A stretch of 64,000 nucleotides of DNA from NCBI RefSeq assembly GCF_014646255.1, contig NZ_BMNC01000010.1:176634-240633 (forward strand), read 5' to 3'. A program made the position numbers and the translations under genes. Under the pieces are notes generated by a model. It saw only the letters and a list, made by a program, of their open reading frames with translations. It was not told where the DNA came from and made no database searches. This document shows, in pieces, positions 15,894-26,197 of the stretch (the first letter of the stretch is position 1; every line of letters begins with the position of its first letter). The DNA is from Lentzea pudingi. Its GTDB lineage: Bacteria > Actinomycetota > Actinomycetes > Mycobacteriales > Pseudonocardiaceae.

Positions 15894-16794
15894 CGCCGTG
15901 AGTCCTCAGGGCGTGGTCGCGGAACGCGCGGACGGCGGGCGGCAGCGGGTTGTCCCGCAGCCACGTCAGCCCGAAGATCCGGCCGGTCCGCGGCGTCAGT
16001 GACAGCTCCCGCAAGCCGGGAGGCGGCGCGAACTCGGCGTGGGTGAGCAGTGCCACGCCGAGCCCGTGCGCGACCAGGCCGCGCACGGTCTCGATCTCCT
16101 GGCACTCGAACACGTAGCGCGGGGTGATCCCGGCCGCGGCGCACATGTCGTCGGTGATCTGACGCAGGCCGTAGCCGGGCTCCAGGGTGATCAGGTCCTC
16201 GTCGGCCAGGTCCTCGACCCGCACGGCCTTCCTCGACTCCAGCCGGTGGCCCGCCGGCACTACGACGATCAGGGGCTGTTCGAACACGACCACCGACTCG
16301 AACTCGGGCCCTTCCGGTGGCGGCGCGACCAGCGCGAGGTCGATCTCACCGCTGACGAGCTTGGCGACCACGGCGTGGCGGGCGTTCTGGACCAGGCCGA
16401 ACCGCACGTGCGGGTGTTCGGCGCGGTAGCCGCGGACCAGCTCGGGCACGATCGCGCGGCCGAGCATGTGCAGGAAGCCCAGCACGACGCGGCCCTTCTC
16501 CGGGTCGAGCTCCTCCTCGACCTCGCGCAGCCCCGGTTCCAGCGCGGCCAGCGACCGGGTCGCGGCCTCGGCCAGCAACCGGCCCGCCCGCGTGAGGCGG
16601 ACCCGCCTGCCGTTCTTCGCGGTGATCGGCGCGCCGAGCTGCTCGCCGAGCTCGGCGATCCACCGGCTGACCGTGGGCTGGGGGAGTCCGAGGCGTTCTG
16701 CGACACGAGTCACGTGCTCGTCGGCGGCAAGCGCTTTCAGCATCGCCAGCTTCGGTGCCAGGTCCGATTCGTCCACGGATCGATTCTGGCGCAT
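15835..16794 (-). CDS. LysR-family transcriptional regulator
   Basis: This protein of about 319 residues has the LysR winged helix (LAPKLAMLKALAADEHVTRVAERLGLPQPTVSRWIAELGEQLG) and an effector domain resembling type-2 periplasmic binding proteins (RVVLGFLHMLGR, GEIDLALVAPP, GLVAHGLGVALLTH). It is divergent from an MFS transporter only 34 bases away, the usual arrangement for a LysR regulator of its transporter. ATG 16794 was taken; GTG 16776 is an equal candidate. The last 59 bases are antisense to the secreted amidohydrolase gene. Confidence 0.9.
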   Translation of the reverse strand: MRQNRSVDESDLAPKLAMLKALAADEHVTRVAERLGLPQPTVSRWIAELGEQLGAPITAKNGRRVRLTRAGRLLAEAATRSLAALEPGLREVEEELDPEKGRVVLGFLHMLGRAIVPELVRGYRAEHPHVRFGLVQNARHAVVAKLVSGEIDLALVAPPPEGPEFESVVVFEQPLIVVVPAGHRLESRKAVRVEDLADEDLITLEPGYGLRQITDDMCAAAGITPRYVFECQEIETVRGLVAHGLGVALLTHAEFAPPPGLRELSLTPRTGRIFGLTWLRDNPLPPAVRAFRDHALRTHGVTATRSGSPSTSEGTTRHR

Positions 16795-16828
16795 TTCCGT
16801 ATTGGACGTATGGCTTAGCGTCAGATGC

Positions 16829-18073
16829 GTGACCAGGTTGACCGCGTCCATCGCCGCTTCGGGGTTCGCGTGCTTCGCGCTGCTCTACACCCCGCAGGCG
16901 GTCATGCCGCAGATCGCCGCCGCGTACGGGCTGGGGCCCGGCAGCGCGTCGCTCGCGCTGTCCGCCGCCACGTTCGCGCTGGCGGTGGTCGTCGTGCCGA
17001 TCGCGATGCTGTCCGAACGGGTCGGGCGGCGCCCGGTGATCGTGGTCAGCGTGCTGGTGGCGGCGTTGCTCGGGCTCCTGCTGCCGTTCGCGCCGAACTA
17101 CGAGGTGTTCCTGGTCCTGCGGGTGCTGCAGGGCGTCGCGGCGGCCGGGGTGCCCGCGGCGTCCATGGCCTACCTCGCGGACGAGTTGGACAAGGGCAAG
17201 CTCGGCGCCGCCATGGGCGCGATGATCGCCGGGAACAGCCTCGGTGGCATGTCCGGGCGGCTCGTCACCGGCATGACCTCGGACTGGCTCGGGTGGCGCG
17301 GCTCCGTGCTGCTGGCCGGCGTGTTCGGGCTGGTCGCGGCCCTGGTCGTGGTGTTCTTCCTGCCCAGGGCGCAGTCCCGGCCGAAACGAGCGCCCAGCGG
17401 CATGAAGGCCGCCCTGCGCGACCCCGTCCTGTTGTCGATGTACGTGGTCGCCGTGCTGCTCGTGGGAACGTTCATCTCGTTCTACAACGTCGCCGGCTTC
17501 CAGCTCTCCGGTCCCGCCTGGCTGGAGACGCTGGTGTTCCTCTTCTACGGGTTCGGCAGCACCGCGGCGGCGTTCGCGGGCAGGCTCGCCGACCGGTACG
17601 GGCGCGGTCGCGTGCTGCTGCTGTGCATCGGCGTGCTGGCAGTCGGTGCGCTGGCGAGCCTGCTGTGGGTGCCGCTCGGCCTCGCGATCGTCACCGCCGG
17701 GTTCTTCGCCTCGCACACCACGGCGAGCGGCTGGGTCGCCGCGCGGGCTCCCGCACACGCCCGCGGCCAGGCCTCCGGGCTCTACCTCGCCGGGTTCTAC
17801 GTCGGCAGCAGCATCGGCGGGACGTCCGGTGCCACCGCGTACGAGGAGTGGGGCTGGGGCGGGCTCGTCCTGGTGCTCCTGGGGTGGCTGGCCCTGGCCG
17901 CGATGCTCGCTCAGAACTCCAGGGCGAGGGTGGCGCGCGAGTCGACGGGGGAGATGCTCGTCCTGCCGAGGCGCGGCAGGTCCAGCACTCCCTCGCCCAT
18001 GCCGACCGAGACCGACCGGGTGTCCGCCGGCACCTCGACGACGACCGCGAAGGGCAGCGGGCCGCCGTCGTAG
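16829..18073 (+). CDS. MFS transporter (YnfM/CynX-like)
   Basis: This 414-residue membrane protein has about twelve helices and the MFS loop motifs LSERVGRRPV after helix 2 and GRLADRYGRGRV after helix 8. It resembles the YnfM/drug-exporter branch. GTG 16829 was chosen; the LysR regulator starts divergently 34 bases upstream and probably controls it. The membrane core ends near LVLVLLGWLALAAML. A hydrophilic tail of about 63 residues follows, entirely antisense to the lipoprotein gene, and may not be important. The substrate is unknown. Confidence 0.88.
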   Translation: MTRLTASIAASGFACFALLYTPQAVMPQIAAAYGLGPGSASLALSAATFALAVVVVPIAMLSERVGRRPVIVVSVLVAALLGLLLPFAPNYEVFLVLRVLQGVAAAGVPAASMAYLADELDKGKLGAAMGAMIAGNSLGGMSGRLVTGMTSDWLGWRGSVLLAGVFGLVAALVVVFFLPRAQSRPKRAPSGMKAALRDPVLLSMYVVAVLLVGTFISFYNVAGFQLSGPAWLETLVFLFYGFGSTAAAFAGRLADRYGRGRVLLLCIGVLAVGALASLLWVPLGLAIVTAGFFASHTTASGWVAARAPAHARGQASGLYLAGFYVGSSIGGTSGATAYEEWGWGGLVLVLLGWLALAAMLAQNSRARVARESTGEMLVLPRRGRSSTPSPMPTETDRVSAGTSTTTAKGSGPPS

Positions 18074-19314
18074 CGGGCACCGACCTGCCGGGCGGTCGAG
18101 CCGTCCGGCAGCGTCACGGTGATCAGGTCCTTGGTCAGCAGTCCGCCCGCGGTGTCGGGCAGGTCGCCGGTCGCCTCGACCCGCACCTCCAGCAACGCCT
18201 TGTCCGTCGCGGAGATCGTGGCCACGTCGTACTGGCTCTCGCCGAGCTTGATCGGCCGCTGCCGGCCGAGCCGCACGCCGGTGATCTTCATGCCGAGCTC
18301 GCGGTCGCCGAAGCGGATCTTCTGCGTCTGCTCCTTGAACTGGGCGGGGGTCGCGGCGCGCTGCAGCACGGCCGGCGGGGAGTCGGAGCGCTTGCCGGAC
18401 GGGATCTCGACGCGCTGGTCCAGCGACTTGGCGCCGAGCGTGCCGAGCGCGAGGTGCTCGGGGCCCTCCTGCGGGTCCGGCACGGTGTAGACGACGAAGA
18501 CCGAGCCGTTGGCCGGCAGCCGGTCGGCCGGAAGGACCTGGCGCTTGCCGGGCACCTCCAGCGCGAGCTCGGACGGCTGCGGGGCGAACCCCTGCCAGTT
18601 GGTGCGGTGGAAACCGCTGTCCGTCTCGTTGAGCTTCTCGACCTTCATGCGGACCACGCGCAGCCGTGAGCCGGTCTCGGCGCGCAGCGTGCCCTCGGAG
18701 GTGAACCAGATGTCCGGGTTCGCCCAGCCGGTGACCGTCGTGCCGAGCAGGTCGTCCCGGAGCTTGAACTCGGTGTTGCCGAGGCCCAGGTCGTGGTTCG
18801 AGCGCTTGCCGTCGTCGGGCAGCACGGCGAGGAAGTCGCGTCCGGCCGTCATGTCGTGCTGCTTGGACGGGTCGAACTCCTTGCCGTCGGTGCGCACGAG
18901 CATCCCGCCCGGCGTGCTGCGGTTGCCCTTCTCCGGCACCTGCGGCGACTGCACCTCGTAACGGACCTCGTCATCCGACTTGGTGACTTCCTTGATCGGC
19001 ACGGGCACCCAGTCGGTGCCGGCACCGGTGCCGGGGACCTGGACCGGCCCGCACCACAGCCGCTCGTCGACCTCCGACTCGAGGCCTGTCTTCGAGAACC
19101 AGCAGCTGACCGCGGCGGCGCCCGCCCGTGCCACGTAGCCGTACTCGAGCGTGTAGGCGAGCTGGGCCTCCGCCTGGGACTGCAGCTCAGAAGCGTCCGC
19201 GAGCTTCTTGCCCTCGATCGTCGGCTGCAGTGCCCCCGGCTGGGTGGCGGGGGCTGAGGTCGCACAACCGGTCACCGCGAGGAGGACCGTCAGACCCAGC
19301 ACCGCACAACGCAC
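17911..19314 (-). CDS. Secreted lipoprotein of unknown function
   Basis: This 467-residue protein starts MRCAVLGLTVLLAVTGCATS, a lipoprotein signal with lipobox VTGC and Cys17 as the lipidated residue, so it should be anchored outside the membrane. The rest is soluble and rich in beta strands, with paired blocks that may be repeated immunoglobulin-like domains. No enzyme motif is visible and I do not recognise the family. The gene stands alone between the MFS and glgA genes and overlaps the MFS 3' end by 163 bases. Confidence 0.82.
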   Translation of the reverse strand: MRCAVLGLTVLLAVTGCATSAPATQPGALQPTIEGKKLADASELQSQAEAQLAYTLEYGYVARAGAAAVSCWFSKTGLESEVDERLWCGPVQVPGTGAGTDWVPVPIKEVTKSDDEVRYEVQSPQVPEKGNRSTPGGMLVRTDGKEFDPSKQHDMTAGRDFLAVLPDDGKRSNHDLGLGNTEFKLRDDLLGTTVTGWANPDIWFTSEGTLRAETGSRLRVVRMKVEKLNETDSGFHRTNWQGFAPQPSELALEVPGKRQVLPADRLPANGSVFVVYTVPDPQEGPEHLALGTLGAKSLDQRVEIPSGKRSDSPPAVLQRAATPAQFKEQTQKIRFGDRELGMKITGVRLGRQRPIKLGESQYDVATISATDKALLEVRVEATGDLPDTAGGLLTKDLITVTLPDGSTARQVGARYDGGPLPFAVVVEVPADTRSVSVGMGEGVLDLPRLGRTSISPVDSRATLALEF

Positions 19315-19405
19315 AGTCCTCGCGCCCCTAACCAGTTGAAGTCACAACGTCACTACTGGTTAAAGGCGGTGCTCACTCGTCCGGGTTGCCCTGGTCGAGT
19401 GTGTC

Positions 19406-20557
19406 TCAGATCACACTGCGATAGACCTCGACCGTCTGCGCGGCCATCGTCGACCACGAGAAGTCCTGCTCAGCCCGCGTGCGTCCGGCTGCTCCGAAGC
19501 GCTGGGCCCGATCGGGGTCTGTGACCAGTTCGTTGATCGATTCGGCGAGCTGGAGTCGATATGTCGACAAGTCATGCTCGTCGTAGTGGACGAGAAGGCC
19601 TGTCTCGCCGTGCACGACGACTTCGGGGATGCCGCCGACGTCACTCGCGACGACCGCGGTGCCGCACGCCATCGCCTCCAGGTTCACGATGCCCAGCGGC
19701 TCGTAGACCGACGGGCACACGAACACCGTCGCGTGGCTCAGGATCTGCCGGACCTCGGCGGGCTGCAGCATCTTCTGGATCCAGAACACGCCGGGCCGTC
19801 TCTCGGACAGTTCGCTGACCGCCTGCCGGATCTCCTCGGCGATCTCCGGCGTGTCCGGTGCCCCGGCGCACAGGACGATCTGCGCTTCCGAGTCGATCTG
19901 GTGCGCGGCGGCGACGAGGTGGCTCAAACCCTTCTGGCGGGTGATCCTTCCCACGAAGGCCACGATCGGCTTCGTGGGATCGATCCCACGGGACGTCAGG
20001 GCGTCCGTCTCGGTGACGGGCCGGTACGCGTTGCTGTCGATCCCGTTGCGCACGACGTGGACCTTGGAGGGGTCGAGCGCGGGGTAGGCGTCGAGCACGT
20101 CGGCCCGCATCCCGTCGCTCACGGCGATGACCGCGTCGGCGTGTTCGTACGCCGTGCGCTCGGCCCACGACGAGATCCGGTACCCGCCGCCGAGCTGCTC
20201 GGCCTTCCACGGCCGGCGCGGTTCCAGCGAGTGCGCCGTCACCACGTGGGGGATCCCGTGCAGGAGTTTGCCCAGGTGACCGCCCATGTTGGCGTACCAG
20301 GTGTGCGAGTGGACGAGGCTCGCGCCGGACACCGCCGCGGCCATCTCGAGGTCGACCGCGAGGGTCGTGAGGGCCGCGTTCGCCTGCTCCAGGCTGTGCG
20401 GCGGGTTGTGAGCCGTCGCGTCGGATCTCGGCGCACCGAAGCAGTGCACGTCGACGTCCACGAGCTCGCGGAGGTGGGGCACGAGGAAACCCACGTGCAC
20501 ACCAGCCCCGCCGTAGACCTCTGGCGGATACTCCCGGGTCAGCAGCGCAACTCGCAC
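19406..20557 (-). CDS. glgA: Actinobacterial glycogen synthase / maltose-1-phosphate synthase
   Basis: This 383-residue GT4-type enzyme begins VRVALLTREYPPEVYGGAGVHVG, the glucosyl-donor loop of the actinobacterial GlgA (GlgM) group, which uses ADP-glucose to build alpha-1,4-glucan or maltose-1-phosphate for the GlgE route. Other motifs are FVGRITRQKGLSHLV and the GT-B nucleotide segment VFVCPSVYEPLGIVNLEAMACGTAVVAS (E-x7-E). It is divergent from glgC, its ADP-glucose supplier, across 88 bases, exactly as Rv1212c/Rv1213. The GTG at 20557 fits the family start. Confidence 0.93.
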   Translation of the reverse strand: MRVALLTREYPPEVYGGAGVHVGFLVPHLRELVDVDVHCFGAPRSDATAHNPPHSLEQANAALTTLAVDLEMAAAVSGASLVHSHTWYANMGGHLGKLLHGIPHVVTAHSLEPRRPWKAEQLGGGYRISSWAERTAYEHADAVIAVSDGMRADVLDAYPALDPSKVHVVRNGIDSNAYRPVTETDALTSRGIDPTKPIVAFVGRITRQKGLSHLVAAAHQIDSEAQIVLCAGAPDTPEIAEEIRQAVSELSERRPGVFWIQKMLQPAEVRQILSHATVFVCPSVYEPLGIVNLEAMACGTAVVASDVGGIPEVVVHGETGLLVHYDEHDLSTYRLQLAESINELVTDPDRAQRFGAAGRTRAEQDFSWSTMAAQTVEVYRSVI

Positions 20558-20645
20558 GCACCCACCGTAGATCACGGACGTAGGTGTTGGGACGAACCGG
20601 TTTGCGTCTGGTTCGAAAACGATCGCACGGATAGGGTCACATGCT

Positions 20646-21860
20646 GTGAAGGGGCAGCCGCACGTTCTCGGAATTGTGCTTGCCGGTGGTGAAGGCAAGC
20701 GCCTGTGGCCACTGACGGCCGACCGCGCGAAACCGGCTGTGCCCTTCGGGGGCAACTACCGGCTGGTCGACTTCGTGCTGTCGAACCTGGTCAACGCGGG
20801 GCTCGCGAAGCTCTGCGTGCTGACGCAGTACAAGTCGCACTCTCTGGACCGCCACATCTCGACGACGTGGCGCCTGTCCAATGTGCTCGGTCAGTACGTG
20901 ACCCCGGTCCCGGCCCAGCAACGCCTGGGCCCGCGCTGGTACACGGGCTCGGCCGACGCGATCTTCCAGTCGTTGAACCTGGTCCACGACGAGAAGCCCG
21001 ACCACGTGGTCATCTTCGGAGCCGACCACGTGTACCGGATGGACCCGGGCCAGATGATCTCGCAGCACGTCGAGTCCGGGGCGGCCGTGACCGTGGCCGG
21101 GATCCGGGTGCCGCGGAACGAGGCGAAGGCGTTCGGGTGCATCGACTCGGATGCCTCCGGGAAGATCACCCGGTTCCTGGAGAAGCCGTCCGAGCCGCCG
21201 CACGTGCCTGACGATCCTGATGTGACGTTCGCGTCGATGGGCAACTACGTGTTCACCACTGAGGCGTTGTTGGACGCTTTGCGTGGGGATGCGTTGAATC
21301 CCGACTCGGACCATGACATGGGTGGCGACATCATCCCCATGCTGGTGGACCGGGGGAAGGCGCACGTTTACGACTTCCAGGACAACGAGGTTCCTGGGGC
21401 TACCGATCGGGATCGTGGGTACTGGCGGGACGTCGGGACGATCGACGCCTACTACGACGCTCACATGGATCTGGTTTCGGTCCATCCGATCTTCAACCTG
21501 TACAACCAGTTGTGGCCTATTCGGACTGCTACGCCTCCGTTGCCTCCGGCGAAGTTCATCGCTGGTGGGTCTGCTGAGGACTCGATGGTGGGGCCTGGGT
21601 CGATCATCTCCGGGAAGATCCACGGGTCGGTGATCTCGTCTGACGTCACCGTTGAGGTTGGGTCTGTTGTGCAGGGGTCGGTGTTGTTGCCCGGGGTTCG
21701 GATTGGCAAGGGTGCTGTGGTTCGGCGGGCTATTTTGGACAAGAACGTTGTTGTGCCTGATGGGGCGTTGATTGGTGTGGATGCTCCTATGGATCGGGAG
21801 CGGTACACGGTTTCCGCTTCTGGGGTCACTGTGTTGGGGAAGGGCGTTCGGGCTTACTGA
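20646..21860 (+). CDS. glgC: Glucose-1-phosphate adenylyltransferase
   Basis: GlgC makes ADP-glucose from glucose-1-phosphate and ATP, the committed step of glycogen synthesis. The 404-residue protein has GGEGKRLWPLTADRAKPAVPFGG near the start, then VNAGLAKLCVLTQYKSHSL, GSADAIFQSL, IFGADHVYRMD and a C-terminal left-handed beta-helix (VISSDVTVEVGSVVQGSVLL). The GTG start is divergent from glgA. Codon choice drifts to lower GC3 in the last 500 bases (gttcgg, gttgtt), unlike its neighbours. Confidence 0.95.
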   Translation: MKGQPHVLGIVLAGGEGKRLWPLTADRAKPAVPFGGNYRLVDFVLSNLVNAGLAKLCVLTQYKSHSLDRHISTTWRLSNVLGQYVTPVPAQQRLGPRWYTGSADAIFQSLNLVHDEKPDHVVIFGADHVYRMDPGQMISQHVESGAAVTVAGIRVPRNEAKAFGCIDSDASGKITRFLEKPSEPPHVPDDPDVTFASMGNYVFTTEALLDALRGDALNPDSDHDMGGDIIPMLVDRGKAHVYDFQDNEVPGATDRDRGYWRDVGTIDAYYDAHMDLVSVHPIFNLYNQLWPIRTATPPLPPAKFIAGGSAEDSMVGPGSIISGKIHGSVISSDVTVEVGSVVQGSVLLPGVRIGKGAVVRRAILDKNVVVPDGALIGVDAPMDRERYTVSASGVTVLGKGVRAY

Positions 21861-21915
21861 TCGCGGCTTTGTCGGGGTGTTGTTGCGGGCGGCGACCTCA
21901 CCTTGCGTGCTTCCC

Positions 21916-21934
21916 CTGGGGGCTCTGCCCCCAG
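21916..21934 (+). terminator. Stem-loop downstream of glgC
   Basis: CTGGGGGC and GCCCCCAG form an 8-pair stem with a 3-base TCT loop, 55 bases after the glgC stop. It fits a transcription terminator of the common actinobacterial type without a T run. Confidence 0.6.
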
Positions 21935-22029
21935 ACCCCCGGCAATCTGATCAGGGGGCCCGCGCTGCCCGTAGGTAGATGGCACGCCTGTTGCTCAGAG
22001 CGGCTGCCGGTTGCTTAGAGGGTGGCATC

Positions 22030-22173
22030 GGCGGTGGGGTCCCATCACGAGCCGAGCCAAGAGCGGGCCACATGCCTAGAGGGGTGTCAAGCGGACGAAA
22101 AGCGTGTCCGCTTGACACCCCTCCAGGCATGCAGCAAGTGCTATGGCGCGACTCGTGATGGGACCCCACCGCC
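22030..22173. repeat. Nested 144-base palindromic element in the glgC to O-methyltransferase gap
   Basis: The outer arms at 22030-22051 and 22152-22173 are perfect 22-base inverted repeats (GGCGGTGGGGTCCCATCACG and two more). Inside are CATGCCT/AGGCATG (22071-22077 and 22125-22131) and a perfect 17-pair hairpin (22080-22096 with 22106-22122, core GGTGTCAAGCGGAC, 9-base loop). It can fold into one long stem with bulges or a cruciform. There is no coding potential. It looks like a MITE-like or structural palindrome; it may also insulate glgC from the opposing methyltransferase gene. The rest of the 362-base gap (21861-22222) holds nothing else recognised. Confidence 0.85.
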
Positions 22174-22222
22174 CAGTGCCTATGCGAAAGACGAAGGACC
22201 GCTCGCCTTCGGCTTCGCGCTG

Positions 22223-22855
22223 TCAGGGCCTGCGGGCCGCTACCAGCAGGCCGTCGCCCAGCGGGAGGATCACCGGCACCAAGCGGTCGTCCTCCTTCAC
22301 CAGGCGGGCGATGTCCCGCATCGCCTGGGTCGAGTCGTCCCGCTTGCTGGGGTCGACCACCGAGCCGTGCCACAGGACGTTGTCGAACGCGATCACTCCG
22401 CCTGGGCGCAGCATGCGCACGCCGTGTTCGAGGTATTGCGGGTACTCGGGCTTGTAGGCGTCCACGAAGACGAGGTCGTACGCCGCGTCGGTCAGGCGTG
22501 GGAGCACGTCCAGGGCCTTGCCCATGATCAGGCGGGTTCGGGACGGGGAGATGCCTGCTGCGGTGTAGGCCTCGCGGGCTGCTCGTTGGTGTTCCGAGGC
22601 CACGTCTATCGAGGTCAGGATGCCTGACTTGGGCATGCCCGCCAGGAGGTAGAGGCCGCTGGTGCCTGCGCCGGTGCCTACTTCCACCACCGCGCGGGCC
22701 TGGAGTGCGGTTGCGAGGAACCGCAGGGCGGCGCCTCCGCCCGCGCCGATGGGCACGCAGCCCAGTTCCTGGCCGCGTGCTCTTGCTGCCAGGTGCACGT
22801 CGTCCTCGGGGAGGTACTGCTCGACGTACTCCCGCAGGGCCGATTCCGTGGTCAC
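22223..22855 (-). CDS. O-methyltransferase family 3 (Rv1220c-like)
   Basis: This 210-residue SAM-dependent methyltransferase resembles the class I, catechol-type family: VVEVGTGAGTSGLYLLAGMP (SAM loop), LTSIDVASEHQ, DLVFVDAYKPEY with metal-ligand Asp, and GGVIAFDNVLWHGSV. The remembered M. tuberculosis Rv1220c lies in the same place, upstream of and divergent from sigE. The natural acceptor is unknown. The GTG at 22855 starts TTESALREYVEQYLPEDD. The gene is followed by the palindromic element. Confidence 0.88.
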   Translation of the reverse strand: MTTESALREYVEQYLPEDDVHLAARARGQELGCVPIGAGGGAALRFLATALQARAVVEVGTGAGTSGLYLLAGMPKSGILTSIDVASEHQRAAREAYTAAGISPSRTRLIMGKALDVLPRLTDAAYDLVFVDAYKPEYPQYLEHGVRMLRPGGVIAFDNVLWHGSVVDPSKRDDSTQAMRDIARLVKEDDRLVPVILPLGDGLLVAARRP

Positions 22856-23074
22856 GGGGTAGCAGGTTAGTGCGTCCAGTGCCCAAAACGGGTGAACGTG
22901 GCCCGAACCGAAATTCTCAGGGTGCTCTCAGCCCACTCTCACGATCGTTTAAAGCGCGCGGGAGAAGGTACAGAGGCAAGAAGCCAGGCTCTAGTCGGGA
23001 ACAAGCCGGACCCGTCGTCCGTTGAGCCGCACAAGGGTCGCCGGGCGGCCTACCTGGAGGTGCCGAAACACCTG

Positions 23075-23656
23075 ATGCGCACGCAGTCGAGTTCGCCGGA
23101 GGCCGTCGCGCCCATCGAGACGGCCGACTGGACGCCGCCCTCGTGGGACGCGATCGTCCGTGAGCACGCGGACAGGGTCTACCGGCTCGCGTACCGCCTG
23201 ACCGGTAACCAGCACGATGCCGAGGACCTCACGCAGGAGACGTTCATCCGCGTGTTCCGGTCGTTGGCGTCGTACAAGCCGGGCACCTTCGAGGGGTGGC
23301 TGCACCGCATCACCACCAACCTCTTCCTCGACATGGCTCGCCGTCGCAGCCGTGTCCGCATGGAGGCGCTGCCCGAGGACAACGACCGCCTCGAGGGTGA
23401 CGACCTGTCTCCCGAGGAGATCTACGACGAGAACCACCTGGATCCCGATCTGCAGGCCGCGCTGGACGAGCTCCCGCCGGAGTTCCGTGCCGCGGTCGTG
23501 CTCTGTGACGTGGAAGGACTCTCCTACGAGGAGATCGGCGCCACGCTCGGGGTGAAGATGGGTACCGTGAGGAGCAGGATCCATCGGGGCCGCCAGGCTC
23601 TGAAGGTCGCGCTCGAACGTCGTCGTCAAGAATCGTTGCTGGAGGACTCTGCATGA
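23075..23656 (+). CDS. sigE: ECF RNA polymerase sigma factor SigE
   Basis: SigE is the envelope-stress sigma factor of actinobacteria. Region 2 shows as ADRVYRLAYRLTGNQHDAEDLTQETFIRVFRSL and TFEGWLHRITTNLFLDMARRR; region 4 as LPPEFRAAVVLCDVEGLSYEEIGATLGVKMGTVRSRIHRGRQ, both close to mycobacterial SigE. The start is uncertain: ATG 23075 gives 193 residues, with GGAGG about 14 bases upstream; GTG codons up to 22892 are in frame and would add 61 residues, as longer SigE forms are known. The stop overlaps the rseA ATG. Downstream genes are the sigE regulon core: anti-sigma, htrA and tatB. Confidence 0.93.
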   Translation: MRTQSSSPEAVAPIETADWTPPSWDAIVREHADRVYRLAYRLTGNQHDAEDLTQETFIRVFRSLASYKPGTFEGWLHRITTNLFLDMARRRSRVRMEALPEDNDRLEGDDLSPEEIYDENHLDPDLQAALDELPPEFRAAVVLCDVEGLSYEEIGATLGVKMGTVRSRIHRGRQALKVALERRRQESLLEDSA

Positions 23657-24186
23657 CCGACCTCCGAGGTTGGGGCCTGCCTGAGCAGCACCTCTTGCCG
23701 GATGCCGTGGTCGCGTTCGTGGACGGAGAACTGTCCTCGACCGCCCACGAGCGGGCATCCGCGCACGTTCAGCGCTGTGGCTTCTGCGCGTTCGAGACCT
23801 ACACGCAGCAGCAGGCGCGCGCGGCCGTGCGCACTGCTTCGGCGCCCACGGCGTCGGCTTCGCTGCTCGACAGGCTCGGCGCGATTCCTCACGAGGTCGA
23901 ACTGCCCTCCGCTCCGGACGGGCTCGCGATCACCGAGGACGGTCAGTTCGTGGCCGTCCAGCGCACGGACAAGCCCGCGTTCGGCGCGGGGCCCGTGCTG
24001 GGTTCCTCGAGACCCCTGGGCAGCAACGGCTGGTTCAGCGGCCGCCGTGCCCGCCAGGGTGCCGGTGTCGTCGTGAGCGGCATGTTGCTGAGCGCGCTCG
24101 CGTTCACCACGTCCGACGGCGAGCAGCAGCCCGTGCAGGTTCCGGTGCCGCAGAACGCCGGCGCGGTCTTCGCGACCACCCCCTGA
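23653..24186 (+). CDS. rseA: Zinc-containing anti-sigma factor RseA
   Basis: The start overlaps sigE by ATGA, indicating coupled translation and 1:1 stoichiometry. The N-terminal zinc-finger of anti-sigma (ZAS) motif is AHVQRCGFC, with His38, Cys42 and Cys45 plus an upstream His. This domain binds and inactivates SigE and loses its zinc on oxidation. The rest is a linker and a weakly hydrophobic segment near residues 136-153 (GAGVVVSGMLLSALAF), so membrane anchoring is possible but unclear. The length is 177 residues. Confidence 0.9.
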   Translation: MTDLRGWGLPEQHLLPDAVVAFVDGELSSTAHERASAHVQRCGFCAFETYTQQQARAAVRTASAPTASASLLDRLGAIPHEVELPSAPDGLAITEDGQFVAVQRTDKPAFGAGPVLGSSRPLGSNGWFSGRRARQGAGVVVSGMLLSALAFTTSDGEQQPVQVPVPQNAGAVFATTP

Positions 24187-24251
24187 CAGCCATTTCACCG
24201 TTGTTGAGGCAGGCTGTCGCTCAGCACTCCTAGCGGAAAACTCGGGGAGAG

Positions 24252-25772
<1,521 letters not shown>

Positions 25773-25789
25773 GAAGTAGGCTGAGACCT

Positions 25790-26167
25790 GTGTTCGACAG
25801 CATCGGATGGGTAGAGATCCTCATCATCGTCGTCGCGGGTCTCTTCATCCTGGGGCCCGAACGCCTGCCATCGGCCGCGGCCTGGCTGGGCAAGACGGTG
25901 AGGCAGGTCCGCGAGTACGCGACCGGCGCACGCGAACAGCTCAAGCAGGAGATGGGGCCGGAGTTCGAGTCGCTCCGCAAGCCCCTCGAGGACCTGCGGG
26001 AACTCCGCAACTTCGACCCCAAGCGCGCGGTGACCAAGCACTTCTTCGACGACCAGGAGCCGACGACCAAGTCGAACGGCTACCCGACCCCGTCGACCCC
26101 GCCCGCGGCCGAACAGCGTCCGCTCTCACCGGGCGAGCGTCCGCCGTACGACCCGGACGCGACCTGA
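25790..26167 (+). CDS. tatB: Sec-independent twin-arginine translocase protein TatB
   Basis: TatB receives folded Tat substrates before TatA pore assembly. The 125-residue protein has the short N-terminal helix FDSIGWVEILIIVVAGLFIL, the hinge GPERLP and a long amphipathic helix (SAAAWLGKTVRQVREYATGAREQLKQE). It follows htrA by 17 bases, as in the remembered M. tuberculosis order (Rv1223-Rv1224). A GTG start is used. TatA and TatC are not nearby. Confidence 0.93.
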   Translation: MFDSIGWVEILIIVVAGLFILGPERLPSAAAWLGKTVRQVREYATGAREQLKQEMGPEFESLRKPLEDLRELRNFDPKRAVTKHFFDDQEPTTKSNGYPTPSTPPAAEQRPLSPGERPPYDPDAT

Positions 26168-26197
26168 ACCTCTGACAACAGCCTCTGACAACGCGAA

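Noticed and set aside
16825..18669. A 1.8 kb + strand open frame overlapping the MFS and lipoprotein genes
   Set aside because: It is a shifted frame of the MFS gene and antisense to the lipoprotein gene; composition is Arg/Gly/Ala-rich without motifs.
22892..23074. A 61-residue N-terminal extension of SigE
   Set aside because: Longer SigE forms exist, but this stretch has poor codon bias and the homology to SigE begins after 23100; kept as an alternative start only.
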